A stretch of DNA of 64,000 nt from a bacterium (GTDB taxonomy: Bacteria; Hydrothermota; DG-26; JAUXAN01), in contig JAUXAN010000003.1 of NCBI GenBank assembly GCA_030619885.1, positions 28,095 through 92,094 of the forward strand. The letters run 5' to 3'. Under the pieces are notes generated by a model. The model did no database searches, was not told the origin of the DNA, and saw only the letters and a program-made list of their open reading frames with translations. Below are positions 34,741-42,701 of the stretch, piece after piece. A program made the translations under genes and the position numbers. The first letter of the stretch is position 1. Each line of letters begins with the position of its first letter.

Positions 34741-35514
34741 CTACACCTTTTTTAATCTTATCATTAGAAAAACTGAAAATACGAGCAGAGATAAAGATGC
34801 AAACTGATTTATGGTAAATTCAATTCCCCATCGTTTTAAAATTATGTTACTTTCTTCGTAATACCTTATGAAGTCTATAAAAAATCTAAATATCGAATAG
34901 GAGATTAAATAGAAGGAGAAAAGAAATCCATCGTATCTCCTCTTTCTACCAAGCACTATCAATACAAAGAAAATTAGAAATCCAGTGAGTGATGAGTAGA
35001 GTTGTGTAGGATGTATTGTTTCGGTTGGAAACTGATGGTAAGGGTAGGAGCCAGGAGGAAATCTCACACCACACCCTAACTGTGTCGGTTTACCGAAACA
35101 GCACCCGTTCAAAAAGCATCCGATTCTCACTATTCCTATACCAAGAGCGATGGCGGGTGCGGTGAAATCTGTGACCTTCCACACATTGAGTTTCTGCTTT
35201 TTCAGATAGAGGATACCCACCACCACCGCAGGAATCAATCCTCCATAGAAGGTGAGCCCTCCCTCCCATATCGCTACTACCCTCCACAGTTCGTCCCTAT
35301 AATCACCGAGATGGGTGACTACGAAAAGAACCCTTGCACCTGCTATCGCTGTAATGAGAACCCAGAATGCGAAGTCATATATCTTCTGTGAGTCAATTCC
35401 ATTTTTCTTCGCTTTGAATTCGACTATGTATATACCCAAAAATACAGCAATGGCAAGTGCCACGCCATAGGAGTGAATGGCGAAGGGTCCAATTTTAAAC
35501 AACGTAGGAGACAT
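34741..35514 (-). CDS. lgt: Prolipoprotein diacylglyceryl transferase
   Basis: Lgt attaches diacylglycerol to the lipobox cysteine of prolipoproteins in the inner membrane. At 257 residues with about seven hydrophobic segments: IHSYGVALAIAVFLG, the signature GIGIVRIGCFLNGCCFGKPT, and ETIHPTQLYSS. Length is normal. Its start shares one base with the rodA stop, placing it last in mreBCD-mrdA-rodA-lgt. The TlpA-like lipoprotein in this window would be one substrate. Confidence 0.94.
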   Translation of the reverse strand: MSPTLFKIGPFAIHSYGVALAIAVFLGIYIVEFKAKKNGIDSQKIYDFAFWVLITAIAGARVLFVVTHLGDYRDELWRVVAIWEGGLTFYGGLIPAVVVGILYLKKQKLNVWKVTDFTAPAIALGIGIVRIGCFLNGCCFGKPTQLGCGVRFPPGSYPYHQFPTETIHPTQLYSSLTGFLIFFVLIVLGRKRRYDGFLFSFYLISYSIFRFFIDFIRYYEESNIILKRWGIEFTINQFASLSLLVFSVFLMIRLKKV

Positions 35515-36713
35515 CAGTAGAAAAGCCTCCTTCTTTTGATATTCAATAAAAGCCCTACGGATATGAGGGATACTACCAAAGAAGAACCCCCATAACTTAT
35601 GAATGGAAGTGGCACCCCTGCAACAGGTAGTATACCGAGTGCCATACCAAGGTTTATTAGAGTCTGTGACAAAAACAGACTCACAATTCCACTGCCCAAA
35701 AGACTTGCAAAATTATTTTTGGTGTTCTTTGTTATAACTATTGCCCTGTATATCAAAATAAAGAAAAGTCCGATAACTACTGTACTCCCAATAAAGCCCA
35801 TCTCCTCACATATTACAGAATAGATAAAATCTGTATGAACACCCGGTAAGAATGAGAGTTTTTTCTGTGTGCCTTGAAATAACCCTTTACCAAATAGACC
35901 TCCTGAACCGATGGCTATCTTCGACTGGATGATGCTCCATCCAAATCCCTTCGGGTCTGAACCTGGATTTATAAAAGAGAGTAACCTCTTCTGCTGGTAT
36001 CCTTTCAAAGAACCCCAGAAGACCGGGGTGAGTATACCGATAACAGAATTTACTGAAAAGAGACACAGGATTTCGGGAAATTTTATTCGAAAAAGAACCA
36101 GACATGTTAAAAGCAGAATTATGAAAACTATCCAACTGACAGGGTGAAAAGCAGTTGCTATACTTAAAAGTGGGGTTACGAGCAGAAGTATATACAATGT
36201 GCGCACATTCCTCCACAACAGCATCCCCATTAAAATGCAGTAAAGGATAAAAGCGGTGGTTAGATCTGGTTCCACAATGGTTAGGGCAAAAGGAATAAGA
36301 AAAACTAAAAAAGCAAAACATATCGCAGATAACTTCTGGGGGTTGAATTTTATATTGGATAATAGATTTGCGAGGGCAATGATGAGCCCAAGTTTTGCAA
36401 ATTCTGAAGGTTGGAAGCTTATTCCTCCGAATGATACCCATCTTTTAATAGACCCAGATGAGAATAATAGAGGCATTGCAAGAAGAACAACTGTTAGAAA
36501 ATATATGATATATCCGAATGCCCAGAAAGTCTTAAAGTGCATAATATAACTGAGGACGAGGAGTATTACACCGACTGTTAGTGCAAAGAAGTGGCGTTGA
36601 GGAAAGGTATTCGGTTGTAAATATTCCACCTGTGTCGAACTGTTTACCATTAAAAGTCCTAAAAGGACCAATCCCGCAGTTGTAAATAGTAAAGGTATAT
36701 CAATTTCTCGCAT
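35514..36713 (-). CDS. rodA: Rod-shape SEDS glycosyltransferase RodA
   Basis: RodA polymerises peptidoglycan glycan strands for elongation with PBP2. The 399-residue polytopic protein has MREIDIPLLFTTAGLVLLGL, FQPSEFAKLGLIIALA, VEPDLTTAF and, near the C-terminus, PVAGVPLPFISYGGSSLV, the SEDS signature. I start it at ATG 36713, overlapping mrdA by 14 nt; a longer frame from 36764 adds 17 residues read from the mrdA coding sequence. Confidence 0.94.
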   Translation of the reverse strand: MREIDIPLLFTTAGLVLLGLLMVNSSTQVEYLQPNTFPQRHFFALTVGVILLVLSYIMHFKTFWAFGYIIYFLTVVLLAMPLLFSSGSIKRWVSFGGISFQPSEFAKLGLIIALANLLSNIKFNPQKLSAICFAFLVFLIPFALTIVEPDLTTAFILYCILMGMLLWRNVRTLYILLLVTPLLSIATAFHPVSWIVFIILLLTCLVLFRIKFPEILCLFSVNSVIGILTPVFWGSLKGYQQKRLLSFINPGSDPKGFGWSIIQSKIAIGSGGLFGKGLFQGTQKKLSFLPGVHTDFIYSVICEEMGFIGSTVVIGLFFILIYRAIVITKNTKNNFASLLGSGIVSLFLSQTLINLGMALGILPVAGVPLPFISYGGSSLVVSLISVGLLLNIKRRRLFY

Positions 36714-38403
36714 ACAGGTATCTTTCAAGTATTTTTTTTGCGAGTGGAGCAGCAACACCTCCACCCGTACCTATATTCTCAATAAATAAACAGAGGGCAA
36801 TCCTGGGGTTCTCTACTGGAGCATAACAGTAGAAGATGGCGTGGTCTTCCCCCCAAGGGTTTTCAGCAGTCCCGGTTTTACCAGCGATTCTAATTTTGGA
36901 ACTCCGAGCTAAGCCCCCAGTTCCATGTGGTGCATTAACCACATCATCCATAGCAGTTTTTAGAAACTCTATAGTCTCTTTTGACATTGGTAGTTGCTTA
37001 AAAGTAGGTTTAAACTCGTATAATATCTTTCCATCAGTATCAACTATTTTCTTAACTATGTGAGGTGTAAAAGATTTACCACCTGCCCCTATTGCCGAAG
37101 CGAACTGCACTAACTGTAAGGGTGTAACTAATATCTCTCCCTGTCCAATTGATAGATTCAATACCACACCCTCAGACCATTTCCCCTTTCCAAATTTCTT
37201 ATCATACCATTTTGAATTTGGTACAAGTCCTCTATTTTCATTTAAAAGATCCACCCCGACAAGGTCTCCAAAACCGTATTTTCGTACATTTTCACATAAC
37301 CGATTCAGTCCAATCTCTTGTCCCAACTGGTAGAAATAGATATCGCATGACTGAATTATTGCATCTTTGAGTAAAACTTTACCGTGAGGTTTCCAGCACT
37401 TGAATACCCGTCTTCCAAATCGATATTCTCCAGTGCATTTTTTGAATTTTTTCTCCTCTTTTATTACATCACAATCTAAACCACATCCAGCCACGGCGAG
37501 TTTGAATACAGACCCTGGAGGGTAGCCACTCGAAATTGCACGATTGTACAATGGAGAATTAGGGTCGCTTGAGAGAGATTCCCACATTTCACAAATTTCA
37601 TTCGGGTCAAAATTGGGTTTAGAAAGCATTGCTAATATTTCGCCTGACTGCGGATCCATCGCCACGCAGGCACCAGCACCGAATTCTTCCAAAGTCTCTT
37701 CAACTATTTTCTGCAGTTTGAAGTCTATTGTGAGATAGATATCATTTCCAGGCACAGGATCTCTCCCTTTCTTCTCAGAAAAAATTTCCAATTCTCTGCC
37801 TCTCGCATCCATCTCTATGTATTCTGCCCCATCTTCACCTCTCAAAAAGCCCTCGTATTTACTTTCAACCCCCATCAATCCGATCTGAACCCCATACTGA
37901 TATACATCGGAAATTTCGCCCACATACCCAAGGATATGTGAGGCAAATCTTTCATAGATATATTTTCTTCTGGGCTCCACCTCAACAGAAACCTCGGGAA
38001 ACTCTTCGTTCCTTTCCTTTAGATAGGTTACTATGTTCAAATCTACACCCCTTTTTAATCTCACAGGTGAAAAAAATCCACGATGTGGCACAAGCCGTTT
38101 CTCAATCGTTTTTGCCTCTATACCTAATGTCCTTGATAGGTGCTCAATCTCGTCTTTCTTTCCATCTATCTCAGGGGTTACATAGATGGAAAATTTGGCT
38201 TCGTTATCTACTAAAAGGACTTGATTTCGATCAAATATCTTTCCTCTCGGTGCTCGTATTATCGAAATCTTAACTCTGTTTTTTTCCGAAAGTGTTGCAT
38301 ATCTTTCGAATTGAAATAACTGAAGGTGTGCAGATTTGAAAAGTAGGGACAAAAATCCGCATACGCAGATGAATATAAATATCTTTACCCTTGCTTTTGA
38401 CAT
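36700..38403 (-). CDS. mrdA: Penicillin-binding protein 2 (elongation transpeptidase)
   Basis: A 567-residue class B PBP that crosslinks peptidoglycan in the elongasome. An N-terminal membrane anchor (IFICVCGFLSLLFKSAHLQL) is followed by the dimerisation/pedestal domain (IRAPRGKIFDRN) and the transpeptidase domain with the SxxK motif in SGYPPGSVFKLA, the SxN-equivalent SCD in IQSCDIYFYQLG, and KTG in AGKTGTAENPWG. It overlaps mreD by 19 nt and rodA by 14 nt. Confidence 0.94.
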   Translation of the reverse strand: MSKARVKIFIFICVCGFLSLLFKSAHLQLFQFERYATLSEKNRVKISIIRAPRGKIFDRNQVLLVDNEAKFSIYVTPEIDGKKDEIEHLSRTLGIEAKTIEKRLVPHRGFFSPVRLKRGVDLNIVTYLKERNEEFPEVSVEVEPRRKYIYERFASHILGYVGEISDVYQYGVQIGLMGVESKYEGFLRGEDGAEYIEMDARGRELEIFSEKKGRDPVPGNDIYLTIDFKLQKIVEETLEEFGAGACVAMDPQSGEILAMLSKPNFDPNEICEMWESLSSDPNSPLYNRAISSGYPPGSVFKLAVAGCGLDCDVIKEEKKFKKCTGEYRFGRRVFKCWKPHGKVLLKDAIIQSCDIYFYQLGQEIGLNRLCENVRKYGFGDLVGVDLLNENRGLVPNSKWYDKKFGKGKWSEGVVLNLSIGQGEILVTPLQLVQFASAIGAGGKSFTPHIVKKIVDTDGKILYEFKPTFKQLPMSKETIEFLKTAMDDVVNAPHGTGGLARSSKIRIAGKTGTAENPWGEDHAIFYCYAPVENPRIALCLFIENIGTGGGVAAPLAKKILERYLYARN

Positions 38404-38855
38404 AATCTATTAAGTATCTGAAAAACCAACACTCCAGCGACTCCAGTATAGAAAGTAGACGGAATGATGGATAGAACAAGAATTTCAGGAAAACTTTTGA
38501 CGGACATTATCAACGAATAAAGAGTCAGATAAAATAGACTCGATAGAAAAAGGACCAGAAACTGGGCATATACCTTAGTTTTATCAATTTTATTCGCTAT
38601 ATTGCTGAGAAAGAATCCAACTATGGAAAAGATTAGAGCCTGAGCACCTAAATAGCGTGGAGAGAAACAATCTAAGAGAAATCCACCGATAAAACCAAAT
38701 AGTGTCCCCCTTTTAATTCCCGAGTCCATTGAAATATAGATGAGAAAAATGAACAAAAAATATGGGCGCACATACCCGATCGAAATTAACCTGCTTACAG
38801 TTGTATCGAGTGACAATCCTATAAATATGAGCAAGATAGAGATGAAGATATTCAT
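38385..38855 (-). CDS. mreD: Rod shape-determining protein MreD
   Basis: A 156-residue hydrophobic protein with five or so membrane segments, between mreC and mrdA. MreD sequences are poorly conserved; identification rests on position, size and the segment GTLFGFIGGFLLDCFSPRYLG, which fits the family. It overlaps mreC and mrdA. Confidence 0.85.
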   Translation of the reverse strand: MNIFISILLIFIGLSLDTTVSRLISIGYVRPYFLFIFLIYISMDSGIKRGTLFGFIGGFLLDCFSPRYLGAQALIFSIVGFFLSNIANKIDKTKVYAQFLVLFLSSLFYLTLYSLIMSVKSFPEILVLSIIPSTFYTGVAGVLVFQILNRLCQKQG

Positions 38856-39712
38856 TCAGTTATTTCTTCAACAAAGGGTGGAATTTCAAGAGATTCAGCT
38901 TCAATAGTGCGGATCAGTTTCTTTTCTTCCTTTGTAAAAAGTTTCTCTTCACTCCTGCCCAGAACCACGAATACAAAATTTATCTTGGGAAAATTTACAT
39001 AAGGTTTGACCCGTATCTTTTTGAAAAGTCCCATGTATTCTTCCCCTATCTCTTTGACAACCCCTATTTTCAGTCCTCCAGGAAAAATCCCTCCAATATC
39101 GGATGCAACGATTTCATCATTGAGTGAAATATTACTCTCTTTGGGGACGAAATTTAAAAAGAGATCGTATGCACCCTTCGATTCAAGAATTCCACAAACT
39201 CCTGTCCGTTTAACTATCGAGCCCACCTTACACCCCCTATCCAGAATGGTCTGAACCGAAGCAGCATTCGGGAAGACCTCAATGACCTTTCCAATCAAGC
39301 CCTGATAGGAGACTACTGACATACCAGTTTCTATTCCATCTTTAAATCCTTTGTCAATAGTGAGGATTCTTATGGGACCTCCTACATCTTTGCCTATAAT
39401 TTCACATGGGAGCAGATTAAAAATCCCTTCTCGTTTAAATTCTAAAAGGGGTCTCAACTGTTCGTTCTCGAATTTGTATTCATATAGTTGGGCATTTTCT
39501 AAAGCGAGTTTAGTAGCAATACTTGTAAGTCTCTGATTTTCTTTATAAACAGAAAAGATATTTTCTAAAAAAGTGATGCTTTTATTGATTGGAAAAGCGA
39601 GTGAAAAACTCACAACCCTAGCGGTTTTTAATTTACGGTTCTGGTCAAGTAGAATAAAACACAGTGATAAAAAAAATAGTATAAAAAAAAGGAGAGTGTT
39701 TGATTTTTTCAT
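38852..39712 (-). CDS. mreC: Rod shape-determining protein MreC
   Basis: A 286-residue bitopic protein that links MreB to periplasmic PBP2. N-terminal membrane segment LLFFILFFLSLCFILL, a coiled coil to about residue 90, then the two beta-barrel domains with IDKGFKDGIETGMSVVSYQGLIGKV and SDIGGIFPGGLKIGVV. Start and stop overlap mreB and mreD by 4 nt each. Confidence 0.92.
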   Translation of the reverse strand: MKKSNTLLFFILFFLSLCFILLDQNRKLKTARVVSFSLAFPINKSITFLENIFSVYKENQRLTSIATKLALENAQLYEYKFENEQLRPLLEFKREGIFNLLPCEIIGKDVGGPIRILTIDKGFKDGIETGMSVVSYQGLIGKVIEVFPNAASVQTILDRGCKVGSIVKRTGVCGILESKGAYDLFLNFVPKESNISLNDEIVASDIGGIFPGGLKIGVVKEIGEEYMGLFKKIRVKPYVNFPKINFVFVVLGRSEEKLFTKEEKKLIRTIEAESLEIPPFVEEITE

Positions 39713-40758
39713 TCTCTCTTTGACTTCATAAGAAGTTTTTCATATTTAGAAAGATTATCCAGTATCTTACCAGCGCCAAGTACTACGCATTCAATTGGAT
39801 CGTTCACAGATTTGATTACCAAATCGGTCTCCGCCTTTATTAAATCGCCGAGCCCGTGCAGTAGAGAACCTCCACCTGCCATATAGATACCCCTATCAAC
39901 TATGTCGGAAGCAAGTTCCGGGGGCGTCTTTTCCAAAGTCAGTTTAAGTGCTTCGACTATCATACTCACGGGTTCTTTCAACGCTTCCCTCATCTCTTTT
40001 GAATTGGTATCTATCGTTTTAGGTATGCCCTTGACCAGGTCTACCCCTTTTACACTCATCGATGTTTCATCTTCAAGGGAGTAGGCAGAGCCGATATTTA
40101 TCTTTACCATCTCGGCGGTCTGGTCTCCAATCAGGAGGTTATATTTCTTCTTTATATATAGAACGATAGCATTATCCATCTCATCTCCTGCCACTCTGAT
40201 AGAAGAGTTAGAGACTATTCCCGAGAGGGATATGACAGCAATCTCTGTTGTGCCTCCACCAATGTCTATGATCATATTACCCGAAGCTTCCTCTACAGGC
40301 AGACCTACACCAATCGATGCGGATATAGGTTCGGAGACTAAATAAACATCTCGTGCACCTGCATGTTCTACAGAGTCTCTTACTGCCCTCATCTCGACGG
40401 CTGTGATACCAGATGGGACACAGACGATAATCTTGGGTTTGAGCAGAGATCTCCGTTTAATCGATTTTGAGATAAACCCACGGAGCATGTGCTCAACAAC
40501 CTCAAAATCGGCAATGACCCCATCTTTCATCGGTCTGACGGCTCTGATTTTATCGGGTGTCTTCCCAAGCATATTCTTAGCCTTTTTGCCAAAGACGATG
40601 GGTCTATTCGTTTTATTATCCAGTGCGACCACAGACGGTTCGTTCAAAACTATTCCCTGACCTTTTACATATATCAATGTCGTGGATGTTCCAAGGTCTA
40701 TTGCTATATCGGTTGTTATCATTTTAGAAAAACTATTTTTAAGAAATTTAAATCTCAC
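39709..40758 (-). CDS. mreB: Actin-like rod shape protein MreB
   Basis: A 349-residue actin homologue that organises cell wall elongation. Phosphate-1 motif DIAIDLGTSTTLIYVKG, conserved PSVVALDN, phosphate-2 MIIDIGGGTTEIAVISL and adenosine motif YMAGGGSLLHGL. The start is GTG 40758, supported by AAGGAGGAT just upstream; the first 14 residues (MRFKFLKNSFSKMI) form the usual membrane-binding amphipathic helix, which an internal ATG start would delete. First gene of the rod operon. Confidence 0.95.
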   Translation of the reverse strand: MRFKFLKNSFSKMITTDIAIDLGTSTTLIYVKGQGIVLNEPSVVALDNKTNRPIVFGKKAKNMLGKTPDKIRAVRPMKDGVIADFEVVEHMLRGFISKSIKRRSLLKPKIIVCVPSGITAVEMRAVRDSVEHAGARDVYLVSEPISASIGVGLPVEEASGNMIIDIGGGTTEIAVISLSGIVSNSSIRVAGDEMDNAIVLYIKKKYNLLIGDQTAEMVKINIGSAYSLEDETSMSVKGVDLVKGIPKTIDTNSKEMREALKEPVSMIVEALKLTLEKTPPELASDIVDRGIYMAGGGSLLHGLGDLIKAETDLVIKSVNDPIECVVLGAGKILDNLSKYEKLLMKSKRE

Positions 40759-40782
40759 AGATCCTCCTTCAGTCTTAATATT

Positions 40783-40812
40783 ATTATATATTTAAAACAC
40801 TAACAGTGTCAA
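40783..40812 (-). promoter_or_regulatory. Promoter of the mreBCD-mrdA-rodA-lgt operon
   Basis: Minus strand TTGACA (40812-40807), 18-nt spacer, TATAAT (40788-40783). A short leader carries AAGGAGG before GTG 40758. Two CTGTG units 9 nt apart and a run of nine T precede the -35, the shared module. Unlike trkH or neuB, this leader has a ribosome binding site. Confidence 0.75.
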
Positions 40813-40950
40813 GGAAAAAAAAACCACAGTTTTCACAGACTAAGGCACAGAAGTCCCTATGGATCCGTATGGAAGGAATAGGAGAAGAAAAAAATATTCA
40901 AATTTCTACTTTCCATACGGATCCCATATCCCTACGAATCCGTATGGACA

Positions 40951-40982
40951 GGTCTGCGACCTGTGGAAAATTTATACTTGAT
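40951..40982. repeat. 32-bp exact direct repeat, copy 1 (with hairpin)
   Basis: Identical to 42598-42629. It contains the hairpin GGTC-TGC-GACC (ACAGGTC/GACCTGT in this copy) followed by GTGGAAAATTTATACTTGAT. Upstream, 40855-40945 contains three CCATACGG-type motifs. The two 32-bp copies bracket the ptsN-like/hypE gene pair. Confidence 0.8.
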
Positions 40983-40992
40983 TGTAGAGCTT

Positions 40993-41463
40993 TTAAGATG
41001 TAATATCCAAGTCCTTCTCTTCTTTTTTAAAGATTTTTATTACTTCTTTTACATTCCTCGCTTTTAATAAAGATGCTCTAAACGAATCCTGATTGAATAG
41101 CCTAAATATCCTTACCATATATTCTACGGATTCATCAACCCTGTTATGAGGTATACCACAAAACATGAGGATTCTAACTTTTGCATTATCGAGAGACTCA
41201 TAATCTATTGGTTCTTTTGTGATGATAAAAGAAAAACAGAAATCCTCAATGAACTCTGAACACGCCCTGGGAATTGCCACTCCCTTTCCAACGCCAGTCG
41301 AAAGAAGTCTCTCGCGAGTCATAATTTTTTTTATCACTTCTTCAATGTTTTTTATCTTCCCTGAGTTATAGGCGAGTTCAACAAGTCTTCTAACTGTCTC
41401 TGACTTGGTTTTGACATCGAGATTAATTTCGATTACCTGTTCGTTTAACAGTTCTATTAGCAT
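40993..41463 (-). CDS. PtsN/EIIA-like protein lacking the phospho-acceptor histidine
   Basis: A 156-residue PTS EIIA domain of the fructose/mannitol-nitrogen type (PF00359): LIELLNEQVIEINLDVKTKSE, MTRERLLSTGVGKGVAIPR, FIITKEPIDYESLDNAKVRI, FCGIPHNRVDESVEYMVRIFRLF. The family's active site reads G-x-G-(I/V)-A-(I/L)-P-H; here the His is Arg (AIPRA). The protein therefore probably cannot take part in phosphotransfer by the normal route and may act as an unphosphorylated regulator. I start it at ATG 41463, overlapping hypE by 7 nt; a longer frame from 41532 would be read from hypE. Confidence 0.75.
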   Translation of the reverse strand: MLIELLNEQVIEINLDVKTKSETVRRLVELAYNSGKIKNIEEVIKKIMTRERLLSTGVGKGVAIPRACSEFIEDFCFSFIITKEPIDYESLDNAKVRILMFCGIPHNRVDESVEYMVRIFRLFNQDSFRASLLKARNVKEVIKIFKKEEKDLDITS

Positions 41464-42482
41464 ATTCTCGGTAGTTGTTCCCCCTCCAGCATCAAAAGCG
41501 GTCTCTTTCCACCTGTTAGAGTTGAAATCCATACACCGTTGGGACTGGCGATGACCTTTCCTATAATCGCTGCATCCCTACCGTATCTATTTTTCTTCAT
41601 CTTCGCAACGATCGACTCTGATGCATCTTTGGATGCTACGCATATCAATTTCCCTTCATTTGCAGCATATAACGGATTTAGTCCTAAAAGTTCACAGACT
41701 GCTCTAACACCCTCTTTAATGGGTATACGATCCTCATAAATGAGTATACCAACCTCAGACTTTGATGTGATTTCATTCAAGGCTGTTGCTATGCCGCCCC
41801 TTGTAGGATCCCGTAGGGTATGTATCTCATTGCCGGATTCTCCAAAAGAAGTTGCGGACAATATATCTTCGACTAGCGAATTTAAAGGTGCTGTATCAGA
41901 TGAAATTTTGGTATTCAGGCCAAAATCTTCTCTAACAGTTAACACAGCTACCTCGTGGTCGCCCACCGAGCCTGATAGGATAACTCTATCGCTGATTTGA
42001 GCATTACTCCCTGAAATATTGAGTTTATTATCGACAATTCCTACCCCTGTAGTGGTAATAAAAAGATTATTTCTGCCTTGATATTCAATGACTTTAGTAT
42101 CTCCTGTGATAATTTTTATGCCAGCCTCTTGTGCAGTCTTACTCATAGAACGAACGACCTTTTCCAGGATTGAAATCTCAATGCCCTCTTCAATAATGAA
42201 GGAAGCAGAGAGGTAAAGGGGTTTAGCGCCACACATACAGAGGTCGTTGATAGTACCACAGACAGAGAGTTTACCAATGTCTCCTCCGGGGAAAAAGAGT
42301 GGGTGCACAACATAAGAATCCGTAGTGAAGGCAAAATTAAAATTTTTGTGTAAAAATATTGCAGAGTCATCGAGTTTATTCAGAAGTGGATTGGAGAAAT
42401 ATTTAATGAATACATCCTGGATGAGGAGATGCATTTTCTCGCCTCCACTGCCGTGTGAAAGAAGAATCCTGTTGTTTTTCAT
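41457..42482 (-). CDS. hypE: Hydrogenase maturation protein HypE
   Basis: A 341-residue carbamoyl-phosphate-to-cyanide dehydratase that works with HypF to make the CN ligands of [NiFe] hydrogenase. It has SHGSGGEKMHLLIQ at the start, TTDSYVVHPLFFPGGDIGKL, CGTINDLCMCGAKP, the ATP-binding ITGDTKV and SGSVGDHEVAV, DPTRGGIATALNEI, and the C-terminal carbamoyl-accepting cysteine in PRIC at the extreme end. No other hyp or hydrogenase gene lies in the window, so it is an orphan here. It is coupled to the ptsN-like gene. Confidence 0.92.
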   Translation of the reverse strand: MKNNRILLSHGSGGEKMHLLIQDVFIKYFSNPLLNKLDDSAIFLHKNFNFAFTTDSYVVHPLFFPGGDIGKLSVCGTINDLCMCGAKPLYLSASFIIEEGIEISILEKVVRSMSKTAQEAGIKIITGDTKVIEYQGRNNLFITTTGVGIVDNKLNISGSNAQISDRVILSGSVGDHEVAVLTVREDFGLNTKISSDTAPLNSLVEDILSATSFGESGNEIHTLRDPTRGGIATALNEITSKSEVGILIYEDRIPIKEGVRAVCELLGLNPLYAANEGKLICVASKDASESIVAKMKKNRYGRDAAIIGKVIASPNGVWISTLTGGKRPLLMLEGEQLPRIC

Positions 42483-42498
42483 AGGCGAGCTTTCAATC

Positions 42499-42527
42499 TA
42501 TTTATAATATTTACTACAATCTGTCAA
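42499..42527 (-). promoter_or_regulatory. Promoter of hypE/ptsN-like pair
   Basis: Minus strand TTGACA (42527-42522) with TATAAA (15-nt spacer) or TAAATA (17-nt spacer) as -10. The leader to ATG 42482 is about 10-15 nt, without Shine-Dalgarno. CTGTG, CTGTG and CTATG units at 10-12-nt spacing plus a T-run precede it. Confidence 0.6.
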
Positions 42528-42597
42528 GAAAAAAGACACCATAGATTAACACAGAGTAAAGCACAGGAAATCTTTCTCCATTTCTCCTTTCCATACG

Positions 42598-42629
42598 GGT
42601 CTGCGACCTGTGGAAAATTTATACTTGAT
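42598..42629. repeat. 32-bp exact direct repeat, copy 2 (with hairpin)
   Basis: Identical to 40951-40982 and likewise preceded by TTTCCATACGG. The hairpin GGTCTGCGACC is followed by GTGGAAAATTTATACTTGAT. It lies between the divergent promoters of hypE and the 42.7-kb gene. Confidence 0.8.
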
Positions 42630-42645
42630 ATGACTGGCTTTTTTC

Positions 42646-42674
42646 TTGACAAGATACCATTTTTTTATTGTATT
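42646..42674 (+). promoter_or_regulatory. Promoter of the 42.7-kb gene
   Basis: TTGACA (42646-42651), 17-nt spacer, TGTATT (42669-42674). The leader of about 20 nt contains GGGAGGA before the ATG pair at 42699/42702, so this gene uses a normal ribosome binding site. Confidence 0.65.
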
Positions 42675-42701
42675 AGAGTATACTAAAACTTGGGAGGAAT
42701 G

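Noticed and set aside
40993..41532. 179-residue version of the PtsN-like protein
   Set aside because: The first 23 residues would be read inside hypE out of frame and do not resemble any EIIA N-terminus; ATG 41463 gives a standard start.
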